NCBI GenBank assembly: GCA_030340625.1
Contig: JAOPHQ010005418.1
Location: 1 to 64,000, forward strand
Direction: 5' to 3'
DNA length: 64,000 nt
Source: Merluccius polli
Taxonomy: Eukaryota; Chordata; Actinopteri; Gadiformes; Merlucciidae
Both the position numbers and the translations under genes were made by a program. Positions 32,121 to 43,015 of the stretch are shown in pieces. The notes below the pieces were generated by a model. That model worked only from the letters and a program-made list of their open reading frames with translations, did no database searches and was not told the origin of the DNA. How positions within the stretch are numbered: position 1 is the first letter of the stretch; every line of letters begins with the position of its first letter.

Positions 32121-35100
32121 CTAGCTATTAGTGAAAACAAAATCAGGCCTTTGGGGCATTACAAAGTGAATCCACTTTTTAAAGTATGAAGTAAATTGCT
32201 CTGTTTTGTGATTGACAAATGCTGTTATCTTTTCCATTTTGTAAATGTCCATTGTGATGTCCATCCATCCATTTAGAGTTGGGCTCTCCTGCGATAACCA
32301 CTTCCTGGTTAAAGCCTTTTTAGCTGCAACCAACAGAACGTTCAATAAGTATTTGTCCTTGTTCATCCAGGTCTTAGGTAAATTCCCAAAGTACATAGTT
32401 TTGGATTCTAAAGGCAGAACATCTTTGAAAATGTCTTGTAGGGCATTGTGTATCCCCTTCCAGTAGTCTTTGATGACAGGGCAGTCCCAAAAAACGTGGA
32501 AGTGGTTTGCATGCTGGTTACCGCAGTTCCTCCAACATATAGGGGGGAGTCCATCATAGTGGGATTTCTGAGAGGGTGTTATAAAGTATCTAATCAAGTT
32601 CTTCCAGTTATATTCCCTCCATTTCTGTGAACTGGTACATTTCCAATGAAACCTCCACATTATTGTCCATTCCTCTTCAGATACATTCATCCCACCTTCT
32701 TGTTCCCATTTTTGCCTAATGTATAAAGTTGAATGTGTTTTAAGATTTGACAGCATTTTGTACGCACATGAAATTATTCTCCCATTTACATCAGAGTTAT
32801 ACGCTTTCCTAAACATTTCTATCAAGTTTACATTTATCTCCAACACATTTTTCATCTTTATATTAACATAATGCCGCATTTGCAGATACCGATAGAAATC
32901 CTGTTTTTCCAAAAGGTATTTCTCTTTGAGTGAATCAAAACTGAGCATTGTTCCTCCTTTCATTACCTTACATAAAGCTGTTAATCCCTTAAGTGTCCAG
33001 TCCTTAAATCTACTGTCCAGTTGGTTAGGAATGAAGTCTGAGTCATATGCACACCATTTAAGAAACATAATATCTCCTTCTAATTTATATTCTTTTATGA
33101 TAGTTTTCCACATTTTTAGAGTACATTTCACCCATGGATTCTCAATACTGTTTATGTAATTTAGCAAATTATTGTCTGCTATAACTGCCTGTATGGGGGT
33201 GGAACATGTTTTCTCTTCAATAGTTTTCCATTGAGCATTATATTTTGGGTTGCACCAATATATAATGGTTCTTATCTGTGTTGCCAGGAAATAATCTCTA
33301 AGAGAGGGCAGACCCCATCCCCCTTTTTCTTTTGTCAGTTGTAGAGTTTTAAGACGGACCCTTGGTCTTTTGCTTTGCCATATACAGTATATCTTGACAG
33401 CATTTTTTCCCATTCGTTGAATTGGCTTTGATTGATCTCAATTGGTAGGGTCTGAAAAAGGTACAATAATCGAGGTAATATACTCATTTTAATAGATTCG
33501 ATTCTTGAAGAAAGGCTAAAGAAAGGGATTAGGTTCCATCTTGCTGTATCTTCCTTGATTTGTTTCTGTACTGGGAGGTAGTTACATTCTAATAATTTTG
33601 TAAGATCTATGGGTATGTTAATCCCCAAATACCTGATGGATTTTGTTTGCCATATCAATGGGTATTTCTTCTTAATTTCTTCAGGTGGGCTGTAATTATA
33701 TGAAAGTAATTGGGTCTTACCTATGTTAACCTTATATCCCGACAATTTACCATATTGTTCAAATGATTCCATCAATTTAGGTAGAGTGTTTGTCGGCTGC
33801 CCCAAAAAACACAAAATATCATCTGCATAACAGGCTAATTTATACTCAGTCTCTTTAATAGAAATTCCCCTTATATCTTTGTTTTGTCTAATATGTTGGG
33901 CCAATGGTTCTAAATATAGCGCGAAAAGTAAAGGTGACCATGCACAGCCCTGTCTGGTGCCACTTTCTAGGGTAAAACTATTAGATAAATATCCGTTGAC
34001 TTTAATTCTGGCCGTAGGATTGTTATACAGTGCCTGTATAGTTTTTATAATTGTATCATGAAGGCTAAACCTGTGTAACTCTGTAAAGAAAAACCCAATT
34101 AACTGAATCAAATGCTTTTTCAGCGTCAACACTTATCACTATTGCCTCAGTCTTATTTTTTTGTATATAATCTATGATGTGTAATGTCTTTCTTATATTG
34201 TCTTGTGTTTGGCGTTGCTGTATAAAACCTGTCTGGTCATTATGGACCAATGTCGGTAGGAACTCTTCTAATCGTCTAGCCATAATCGAGGTAAATAATC
34301 TGTAATCCACGTTAAGAACAGATATTGGTCGATATGAACCACAATCCGTCTCATCCTTGCCTTCTTTTGGTATAGCCGATATGATCGCCTCCTTCCAGCT
34401 GGGTGGGGTTTGTGCCTTTTTTAAAGCCCAGTTCAGTGTTGGAAGTATAATAGGTGTTAATTCCTCTTTAAATTCCTTATACCATCCGGCTGTATAACCG
34501 TCTGATCCTGGCGATTTATTTGATTTAAGTCTACTAATCGCATTTTTTAATTCCCCTTGTGTTATATCAGCAGTCATTATTTCATTTTGTTCTTCATTTA
34601 ATGTGGGTAAATCTAAAGAATTTAGAAAATTGTCAATTCGGGCTATCTTTCCTCCTGGGACATTAGAGTATAAGGTTTTGTAAAACACCTCGAAAGCTTC
34701 CTGAATTTCACTTAATTTATTTTGCATTACTTTTGTCCTCGGATTTCTAATTCTATGAATTGTATTTTCTGCAATTTTTTTCTTCAATTTCCAGGCCAAT
34801 ATCTTCATATATTTAGACCCACTTTCATAGTATCTCTGTTTCAAGAACATTAGATTTTTTGTAATTGCTTGTGTAGCTAAATCATTGATTTCAGTCCTAG
34901 TTTTTTTGATATCCTCTAATATCTTTTGCTCAGAATGTAATTTATGTTTTCTTTCTAGTTCATTCAATTTGTTCTGCAGTTCCTCATTTTTTTTATTCCT
35001 CATTTTCTTCTTGTATGATGAAAAAGCTATAATTCTCCCTCTTAATACAGCCTTTAAGGCATCCCAAAGAATGGGAGGTGTGACCTCATCATTGTCATTA

Positions 35101-35296
35101 GATTCTAAGTAGAGGCTTATTTCTCTCTTAATTTGTTCCTTAAATTTAGAATCATTGAGCAGACTTGAATTAAATTTCCATGTGGTATTCTTTGGTTGCA
35201 GGTTTAAGTCAACGTATAAGTAGATAGGTGCATGGTCACTTAGATCTATCGTCCCAATTCCACAGTCATTCATTACGTCCTTATCTTTTCCAAATG
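32121..35296 (-). pseudogene. L1 ORF2: RT and C-terminal domain, frameshifted
   Basis: Three frames follow each other downward. The first (from about 35296 to 34065) has the endonuclease end (LSDHAPIYL), a basic linker and RT blocks (SPGSDGYTAGWY, YRPISVLNVDYR, TGFIQQRQ, SVDAEKAFDSVNW). The second (34132-33335) has RQGCAWSPLLFALYLEPLAQ and the catalytic YADDILCFL. The third (33413-32121) has the C-terminal region with the knuckle CWRNCGNQHANHFHVFWDC. Breaks near 34,100 and 33,380 inactivate it. The N-terminal endonuclease lies beyond the Rex3 insertion. Confidence 0.92.
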
Positions 35297-36308
35297 TCCC
35301 TGTATGACCGGTGTCAGAGCTTGGTCCGCATTGCCGGTAATAAGTCGGACTTGTTTCCAGTGAGGGTTGGACTCCGCCAGGGCTGCCCTTTGTCACCGAT
35401 CCTGTTCATAATTTTTATGGACAGGATTTCTAGGCACAGCCAGGGCATTGAGGGGGTCCGGTTTGGTGACCTCAGGATTGGGTCTCTGCTTTTTGCGGAT
35501 GATGTGGTCCTGATGGCTTCATCAGACCGTGACCTCCAACTCTCGCTGGACAGGTTCGCAGCCGAGTGTGAAGCGGTCGGGATGAGAATCAGCACCTCCA
35601 AGTCCGAGTCCATGGTCCTCAACCGGAAAAGGGTGGAGTGCACCCTCCGGGTCGGGGATGAGATCCTGCCCCAAGTGGAGGAGTTCAAGTACCTCGGGGT
35701 CTTGTTCACGAGTGAGGGGAGGATGGAGCGGGAGATCGACAGGCGGATCGGTGCGGCGTCTGCAGTAATGCGGACTCTGCACGGATCCGTCGTGGTGAAG
35801 AGGGAGCTGAGCCGAAAGGCAAAGCTCTCGATTTACCAGTCGATCTACGTTCCTGCCCTCACCTATGGTCATGAGCTTTGGGTAATGACCGAAAGAACGA
35901 GATCGCGAGTACAAGCGGCCGAAATGAGCTTCCTCCGCAGGGTGGCTGGGCTCTCCCTTAGAGATAGGGTGAGAAGCTCGGTCATCCGGGAGGAGCTCGG
36001 AGTAGACCCGCTACTCCTCCGCGTTGAGAGGAGCCAGGTGAGGTGGCTCGGGCATCTAGTTAGGATGCCTCCCGGACGCCTCCCTGGTGAGGTGTTCAGG
36101 GCACGTCCCACTGGTAGGAGACCCCGGGGAAGACCCAGGACACGCTGGAGAGACTATGTCTCTCGGCTGGCCTGGGAACGCCTCGGGATCCCCCAGGAAG
36201 AGCTGGCCGAAGTAGCTGGGGAAAGGGAAGTCTGGGCTTCCCTGCTTAGGCTGCTGCCCCCGCGACCCGACCCCGGATAAGTGGAAGAAGATGGATGGAT
36301 GGATGGAT
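35297..36308 (+). mobile_element. Rex3: Rex3 LINE, copy 2, open 3' half, inside L1
   Basis: Inserted in opposite orientation within the L1 ORF2 endonuclease region. It is 5'-truncated at SLYDRCQSLV and open without interruption through GLRQGCPLSPILFIIFMDRI, LLFADDVVLMASS and the C-terminus to the stop at 36280, then (GGAT)n to 36308. Positions 35378-35398 match the other standard Rex3 PCR primer site as I recall it. It is better preserved than copy 1, lacking that copy's deletion, so it is younger. No clear TSD. Confidence 0.95.
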
Positions 36309-36935
36309 AAAATAATCTATTCTTGAATACGAGGAGTGTGGGGCAGAGTAGTGTGTATAATCTCTCCTGTTAGGGAAAAGGTTTCTCCATATGTCGATTA
36401 GACCCACCTCCTCAAAAAGTGCATTTACTTTTCTATGTAGGGACTTTTTTCCAAGGTTTTTTTTACTCGAGCTATCCAACCCGGGTTGTAGGTGTACGTT
36501 TAAATCTCCCCCGCAGACCAGAAGTCCTACCGTTTCTGTTGCCATAATATTAGTGATTTTTTTAAAGAAGCCAACATCACTTCCAGGGGGCGCATATATA
36601 TTTAATAAAGTTATTGGCCGCCCATCTATATTCCCTCTTACTAAAATAAATCTACCCTCTTTATCTCCCATTTCAAATACCTTTTCAAAATTCAGCCTGT
36701 TCGAAATAAGTATAGCAACTCCTCTTCTATGCCCTGATTTATATGAGGAGAAAAACAAATTGGTGAAGCCCATTCTCTTAAGTTTCCCATGTTCATTATC
36801 GCTTAAATGAGTTTCCTGAAGGTATACTATGTGGGCTTGTTCTTTCTTCATTTTAGATAGAATTTTACTACGCTTAATTGGATTCAAAAGCCCATTAATA
36901 TTATATGAGATGAATTTCACTTTGTAACTAGACAT
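36309..36935 (-). pseudogene. L1 ORF2 N-terminus: AP endonuclease
   Basis: MSSYKVKFISYNINGL (36935) begins the APE-type endonuclease that nicks target DNA. Visible catalytic blocks are the Asn in SYNINGL, the Glu in LQETH, the Tyr in NIYAP and GGDLNV. The terminal SDH block is on the other side of the Rex3 insertion (near 35240). The frame stays open to SYSRIDYF, where Rex3 interrupts it; residues past that point in the open frame are Rex3 tail. Confidence 0.92.
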
Positions 36936-37367
36936 ACGTATTTATCTGTCTATGTAACATTAATATCCACAAAACAAAACTTAGCAGATCTACTCCCTGA
37001 ACAACTAGAACATAGAAACACATATGAACAAAACAATAAAACAAGTGTAGTTCCAAGGTTGGGGTCTTTTGTAAGTGACCCTGAGCTAAGCTGCAAGTAA
37101 AGCCTAGCTGTGGGGGAAGGCCTCTTCTATCTGTAGGCTGAGGGCCCCCACTGCAGCATCTGTCTATTGCCCAACAAAAAAAAAAGAGTATCTGTGTCAC
37201 TCCCATGTATATATTCTCATTCAAATAGGGAGAAAAGAATGGATGTGAAAATAGTAAAAAAGGAAAAAGAAAGGGAAAGTCACATCTTGATCTCTGCATT
37301 TTTAGTAAATTAAACCTGGCACTGTTTTAACCCAAGAGATTGTTCAGCTCACCACCTTACTCATAAC

Positions 37368-38367
37368 TTATAGCTCTTCTCCTGTGGGGGACGAGCCTTG
37401 TCTCCTGAAGGCACGCAGTTTCTCCCTGATGTTCCGCTCTTGCTCCTCTCCCGTCCCCCTCTGCCTCGCTCCCACCGCGTCCCAGGCGGAGCGGGACAGT
37501 TGTTCAGCCAGGCTCTCCCTAGGTGTGATGACGGTGACGGGCAGTCCTCTGTCTTTCATGTCCTTGGTTGCCTCCATCGCTGACAGGTATAGCCTCGTCT
37601 CATCTTCGTAAAACACTCGAAGTTTAGCAGGGAACGGGGTCTGGAAGCGGATATTCTTCTGCTTTAACACGCGCTTTGCCTCAGAGTAATCTTTACGCTT
37701 TTGTAGAATAACTGGGGGGTAATCTTGATCAAAATAAATCGGTCTCCCGTTCAAAAACACCTTCTTTTTCCCCCATGCCTTGCGCAAAACCTCCTCTTTA
37801 GTTGTGTAGCGGAGAAACCTGATTATTATTGACCGCGGCTTGTCCTCTCTGTCTCCGGACGGTCTCGGGGCGAGCGCCCGGTGCGCTCTTTCAATGCCAA
37901 GCTCCGTGGTGGGGGGGACCTCCAAAGTTTCCCGTAGTAACTTTTGTACGAACTCCACCATAGAAGGCCCCTCCGCTTGCTCAGGGAACATTATATATTC
38001 TTAGATTTTCCCGTCGGGATCTTCCCTCTTGATCAAGCAGTTTATTCTCCTGCTGAGTCATCACTTTTATCATCTTGCTTAGCACCTGTTCGACATTTTG
38101 AACACGGTCCTCCACATTTTCAATTCGCATCTCTGCCTCCGCTAGCTTAGCATTGACATTGGTGAGCTCAGCTTTGATATCATTTAGCTGTAGTTTCGTG
38201 TCTTTACGAAAGCCCCGTATCTCCTCTAAGACATTTGTTAAGCTAGCCACGTGTGGCTCGGCGTTAGCTTCCTCATCGTGTACCTGTGCAGGAGAGCTGT
38301 TCGGGGTTTCTTCCTCGTTATTGGACTCCGTAGAAGTATTTTTCTTTTGTCCATTCTTCTTTCCCAT
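37368..38367 (-). pseudogene. L1 ORF1 (RNA-binding chaperone), one frameshift
   Basis: Starts MGKKNGQKKNTSTESN at 38367. A Lys/Asn/Glu-rich head leads to a coiled coil (residues about 45-110) ending ENLRIYNVP. After a one-base shift at about 37985 the RRM-like (IIIRFLRYTTKEEVLRKA) and C-terminal (KRVLKQKNIRF) domains continue to 37368. Architecture matches L1 ORF1p (Transposase_22), the trimeric RNA-binding protein of the L1 particle. 36936-37367 is the inter-ORF spacer. Confidence 0.92.
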
Positions 38368-38496
38368 CTTCGCCCCGTTATTCAGATAGTGTAGTTGAAG
38401 AATTTGTTATTTGGCAATTTAACGAGGCGAAATTAACGTTTTGTTGGGGAGAAGTTAGGTTAGGCTGCCATTCGGTGTGGTGACGTCACCGGAACC
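38368..38496 (-). promoter_or_regulatory. L1 5' UTR with CRE-like site
   Basis: The 129 bases upstream of ORF1 contain TGACGTCA near the 5' end. Full-length L1s carry an internal promoter here; the CRE reading is an inference from the palindrome. Confidence 0.45.
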
Positions 38497-38657
38497 TGCC
38501 TTATGCCTTTATAACTCTCTTAACACAGTCCTCTCGGCATCAGCCAGATAGGGCAACAATTTGACCTGTTTCTCATCTCCAGGTATATGTCCCTTTTCCT
38601 GGAGCCAAGTCCAGGTCACCTCGTGACCCCTCATCATCTTTTCCTGTTTATTCGGCG
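38497..38657 (-). pseudogene. gag: Old ERV gag, segment 2 of 3
   Basis: Aligns with 44531-44690 of the young provirus (gag start and upstream). It is bounded by the L1 TSD on the left and by the provirus on the right, where GGCG (38654-38657) is one TSD copy. Confidence 0.9.
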
Positions 38658-39196
38658 TGTTGTGAGAAGCAGTTTCTCTTGAAACTCTTACTCACGCGTG
38701 TTCTTTAATGAAGCGAAGTTGTTTAGCTTTAAGACATAATCAGTTTTATTGTTAACACCAGTATAATGTGCAGAGTTTTACAGATATCTGGGCCCAACTA
38801 TGTTTCCCTGACCGAACAACAAAGTGTGTGTGTCAGTTCACGAAGTCTGCGCACACCTATCTCTGGCCCAAGATGTTATATACACAAAACAGTGAAAATG
38901 TCATCACAAGGGCTGGCTGTTGACGTCTTCCCACCTTGTTCTCGTGTTATCTGACTCCCAGCGTTCTTTACATGTACAGAGACAAGCCTGCCTGTTCTTT
39001 GCTATCATATGATTACCACTATGTACTCTGCACATGTCACCAACAATGTACTCATTCTGATCATGAGGAGTTGCTTCTATAATTATATGCCTCTGCTTAT
39101 CTCATGATTCTGTCTTACTTCAGCAGAAAGGCACAGAGGTTAGTGTGACCCAAATCATTGGTCGTATGATAGATATAAAATATAACCATACCTTCA
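38658..39196 (-). repeat. Provirus 3' LTR
   Basis: TGTTGTGAGAAGC...CATACCTTCA on plus (539 bp). In sense it has a TATA-like GTATATAAC (38875-38883) and a polyadenylation signal AATAAA (plus TTTATT at 38745-38750). By eye it differs from the 5' LTR by about five substitutions and two indels (7 and 2 bases). Confidence 0.95.
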
Positions 39197-39207
39197 ATCC
39201 CTCTCTT
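39197..39207 (-). promoter_or_regulatory. Polypurine tract next to 3' LTR
   Basis: In sense AAGAGAGGGA directly precedes the U3 start (one base between). Retroviruses use such a tract to prime plus-strand DNA. Confidence 0.6.
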
Positions 39208-40620
39208 GGTCTCATCTAAACTGAGACCACCTAAGAATATGAAAATTAGGAAAAAATTACCGTAATAATGGGACCATAATGCATAAACAGCAGGTGTTGG
39301 GATAAGGAGATATATGCTAAGCTCTGTCCCCAGTCGCCTCTTGCGGGACATAACTCCATGGGTTATGCATCACCCCTGTTTATTCAATGGCCGACCGGGT
39401 TGGAGCTATAGGGGATATATACAGTATATGAGGATAAAATGATTAATAAAACTGATCCCATAAAACGTTAAACTCGGAAACTTCCCCACACTTATTAGAC
39501 TCATATAGCATCATGGCAAGACCGTAATTATGTTTTATCATTAAATGTAAGGGTACTTTTATAAATGTCTCTCAAGCATCCCCCCATCACCTCCAAAGTC
39601 CCAAAAACTACCAATTTAGTAAACTTAACCCCCTCCCCGGAGAATCAAATTAGACTACTTGCCGGACCGCTAGATGAACCTACAGCATCACATTTGGTTA
39701 TCAGAAAAACCATTTCTTAATCAGGGCTCTCAACCTGTAGTTCATCAGGGCTCTCAACCTGAAGTTTGACAGGGCTCTCAACCTGTAGGTGTGTTAGGAT
39801 AAAAAGATTACCAAATGTGAAATACTTTCTAAGTGTTGAACCCTTCAATTCATGCATATCAAATTAAAATTCATGCAGTAATAAATCAAAACAATAAATC
39901 ACACAATATAAATCAACAAATTTAAACTTAAAAACTCCTTCCGGGCATGGATGTATGTCGAATGATTGGAATGATCTTCATGTATTGGTGGGCTGCAAGC
40001 ATGTGGGGGGTTTTGGGCATTCATTGTTGTTTCTGTTCGTCGTCGCCATCATCAGGCCCTGCACTCTTCCAAAGCCGCAGATTCGGGGTCAGGCTCACAT
40101 GGAGAGGTTACTAGCACGATCACATGTGAGCCTCCTCAAGACCGGGTTCGACCCAACACTCCTCCAAAGACGTGGATCCGGGGTCCGGCTCACATGGAGA
40201 GGTTACTAGCACGATCACATGTGAGCCTCCTCAGGACCGGGTTAGACCCAGGTGGGTCCAACCTTCCATCTGGATGGTTGTTGTTGCAGCCTCCGCTTGT
40301 CATGAGGCTGCTGCTCCTGGCTGGGCTGGGTCTGTGCCTGGGATGGTTGGTCTATGCTGGGTACACCTGCTCCCAGCTCCTTCTCTCCTGGGCTCGTCCC
40401 AGTTTCTGGAACTCTGTCTTTCCCTTGCCATGTTGGTCCCCAATATATTCCCATTCTATCTGTGCTGTCTCAATTGCCCCACGGTGATACTCCTCTGTCT
40501 ATCATTATTTATTATTCTTATCATTATTTATTATTCTTATCATTATTGTTCTAAGGTAAGCTCCTGCACCACTCTTTATCGCCCCCCCCTTCTTTCCTCT
40601 AGGTCCCCTTATTGAACCAC
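39208..40620 (-). other. Provirus region between env and 3' LTR, with tandem repeats
   Basis: 1.4 kb without a recognisable gene. 39722-39800 has three CAGGGCTCTCAACCTG repeats. About 40054-40250 has two units near 95-100 bp with GGCTCACATGGAGAGGTTAC and ACATGTGAGCCTCCTCA, each containing an inverted CTCACATG/CATGTGAG pair. It could be an acquired insert; no accessory protein could be supported. Confidence 0.5.
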
Positions 40621-40627
40621 TCACACG

Positions 40628-40846
40628 TTACCCAGAAATTTCATCAACCATTTCTACTGCCAGTGTGTAACATTGGGACCGTGTCAATTCTGCTGACTCA
40701 CCAGCTAGGGCTGTCATTTGGTATGGGGGAGGATGGTCCGGCTTCTCTATGGCATTGATAATAATGCAGCTACACAGAGATCTGACACAGGGAACACAAC
40801 AACAACCCACCAGAACCATCACACAACACACTCCAACCAGTGACAC
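40628..40846 (-). pseudogene. env: env transmembrane anchor and tail, out of frame
   Basis: A hydrophobic Val/Cys-rich segment (VGVCCVMVLVGCCCV) followed by a short cytoplasmic tail with PPPY. This fits the membrane anchor of the env TM subunit, but a stop (near 40891) and a frame change separate it from the ectodomain frame. Confidence 0.6.
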
Positions 40847-40890
40847 AAGCCCAGAGACCAGAGCACCCTTCCATTCACCAAACCAGCCGC

Positions 40891-41745
40891 TCAGCCCAAT
40901 TGATTAGAAACTCCTGAGTGATCTGCCATCTCTGAGGAGAGTGTTTTCAAATTAGACAGAGCCCGTGTCACGGAACCATCAGGGGCCGTGTTATTAGCTA
41001 TGAATGTACAACATTGTTCTCCAAACATATGGCAGACCCCTCCTTTTTCTGCCAGCAACATGTCAAGAGCCATTCTATTCTGGATTGCCATCAGGGAAGT
41101 GGAGGCCAGTTGCTCAGAGAGGCCTGTTACAGCGTCCCTAGTGGCATTAGACAAGCGCTGCACATTATAATGAATGTAATTAATGCGATCAACATTTTTA
41201 TTCGGGGTAATTGGGAACAGTGCAGAGATTACGGGGAGGTTCTCACATCCTGAAGCTATCGGATTGGCTAATTTGTAACGGTCTGGCACCCCCCTAGGGA
41301 CTCCTATAGCATCAATATAGGTTTCAGAGGAAAAATCGAATGAATCAGAAACAGTAGAACGTCGCTGTCGGGTCAGAGGGGTGATTTGTAGCAATCTGTT
41401 ATTGGTGATGCTGTGTTCCGGTGCCCCAAGCAATATAATAGGTAAGGCCAATCTAACCAACGCACAGGTACCCGTCCAATCAATAGGTAATCGGGGTCTT
41501 AAGGTCATCTTACCACAATACCAAAAGAGGTCTCCCCTAGCCCAAACCATGCGGGTGGCATTGGTCCAGGACATCAGGTCAACTGTCTGTTGGCACCATA
41601 AGGGATCAATGTGGCCTATGTCGTTTCCTGAGTTGCATGTAAAACAGGTATAATTCCCTCTCTCCGGGGTGAAGACAGGGGGTTTGGTATTATTTTTTGC
41701 CACTGGAAACACTTTGGCAAGAGTCGTACAATTTGCAAGTTCCAT
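40891..41745 (-). pseudogene. env: env: SU C-terminus and TM ectodomain
   Basis: A 284-residue frame. A CFTC CxxC motif at residues 34-37 sits where gamma-type SU proteins have their isomerase-like motif. A furin-type RQRR is at 126-129, followed by the TM subunit. TM has a heptad stretch leading into an immunosuppressive-region-like segment and CHMFGEQCC (CX6CC, 238-246), the covalent SU-TM linkage of gamma-type env. The frame ends shortly after, before the membrane anchor. Env would act in entry, but this copy is broken by frame changes on both sides. Confidence 0.88.
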
Positions 41746-42655
41746 TCCCCATAGTTAGTGACATCATACACTGGAAACCTACCGGGTCTGTGTCAAAATG
41801 AAGCGGATTCTTATCCACGTACCCTGTGGCCACAGCAATTGATTCTGTTGGTGATAATGGGGTCCTAATTCTAGTGTCTACGGCTCCGTGGTCATTTAGC
41901 GTTACCATGGTTATATTAGGACTGTTTGTTGAAATCAAACCGTCCATGGAGGTGGCTGGTAAAAAATTAACTTTCACTAATGCCATTGTGTCTGCCCCAG
42001 AGTGATCCACTCCTATTATAAAATACACACTTTTTGTGTCATCCCCCCAGGGGTTTCTCGAAAGACCCAATAGGGATAATTGAACTGGGTTCCTCCCTCC
42101 CACAGGTGACCTCCTCCAGAATTTGACTTTCGTGGAGAGATCAATAGCATTATACCAGTACCCTGTGTGTTGCCATTTAGGTGATGATGATGCAATTACA
42201 TCCCCCCAGGAGCCACACCATGGATTCACCGTGGGGTAACCCCAAGGGAACCCACATATATAAAGATCATAGCCCTGCCACAATTCTCCACTCTGCCCAC
42301 AGTTAATCACATTACAAAGGTCAAATTGGTACGTGGTAGTTGAGCCTAGGGTATAATTTAATTCAATACCTGCATACATCAACAAATTTGGATCCTTATG
42401 TTTACTATATTGAGTCGGCAGTGAGCGTCTGGATCGGTTCAGGTGTGAGGCGGCGGGTGAGTGCCCCCTAGAGTCTGCATGCGTGTGTGTGTGGTTTACT
42501 GGACCTGTTCCCAACATGTCAGCATACCCGGAAGCTCTGGTCGTGGCAGATTCTCTGTCATGGAATTGTTTCCACACCACTGCAGGGGCTATAACAATCA
42601 AAGCAAAACATACAACTACACCAAGCCACCCCATCTTGGTTTCTGGGGGGCACAT
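41690..42655 (-). pseudogene. env: env: signal peptide and SU N-terminus
   Basis: A 321-residue frame begins MCPPETKMGWLGVVVCFALI, a plausible signal peptide or anchor, followed by a surface-subunit ectodomain with several Cys and N-glycosylation sequons. It overlaps the next env frame (41745-40891) and runs out at 41690, so a frameshift near 41,700-41,750 separates the halves. Its start is about 160 bp downstream of the pol end. Confidence 0.8.
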
Positions 42656-42814
42656 AATTATTTATGATTATAATATTACCAAGATAAAATGATTATATAC
42701 GAAAAATGTAAATGTAAAGACGCTAAATAGCAACTTTCTTTAGTGGGGTCCTTTTCTTTCCCTGTAGCAAAGCTAATAAAGTAAAAATGTATCACTCTTC
42801 TCCCTCCTGTCAGT

Positions 42815-43015
42815 CTAGGGCTGCTCTCTTAGTCTCCCTCTTACGTCTCCCCGGGTCCTTGCCGGTGGGTCAGATGCACCGCATAGTGACCAATGATACC
42901 AGGTTTCACCTTTGCCGTCCAGCCGGACGGCGTGTGAGGTTCTCTCTGTCACCCGTATGGTCCTGTCCACCTTGGCTCTGACCACTTTCTCTTGATGACC
43001 TTTAACAACACCCAC
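42815..43015 (-). pseudogene. pol: Integrase C-terminal tail after frameshift
   Basis: The main pol frame stops at 42949 right after KWSEPRWTGPY. In the neighbouring frame RVTERTSHAVRLDGKGETWY continues the GPY/F-type C-terminal module to 42815. A single-base change at about 42955 explains the break. Confidence 0.75.

Larger units (their letters stand above)
31899..38496 (-). mobile_element. Near full-length L1 LINE interrupted by Rex3
   Basis: Flanked by a 14-bp TSD with one mismatch (TGCCTTATGCATTT 31885-31898; TGCCTTATGCCTTT 38497-38510). The 3' poly-A tail shows as poly-T from 31899. The 5' end at 38496 starts GGTTCC in sense and includes a CRE-like TGACGTCA (38481-38488), plausible as a promoter element. 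ORF1 and ORF2 are both present with frame breaks. Without the 1-kb Rex3 insertion (35297-36308) the L1 is about 5.6 kb. Confidence 0.92.

Noticed and set aside
35228..35300. N-terminal extension of the Rex3 frame
   Set aside because: These codons are L1 antisense sequence; Rex3 begins at about 35297.
41014..41253. Plus-strand ORFs across the env region
   Set aside because: Shadow frames of the minus-strand env gene.
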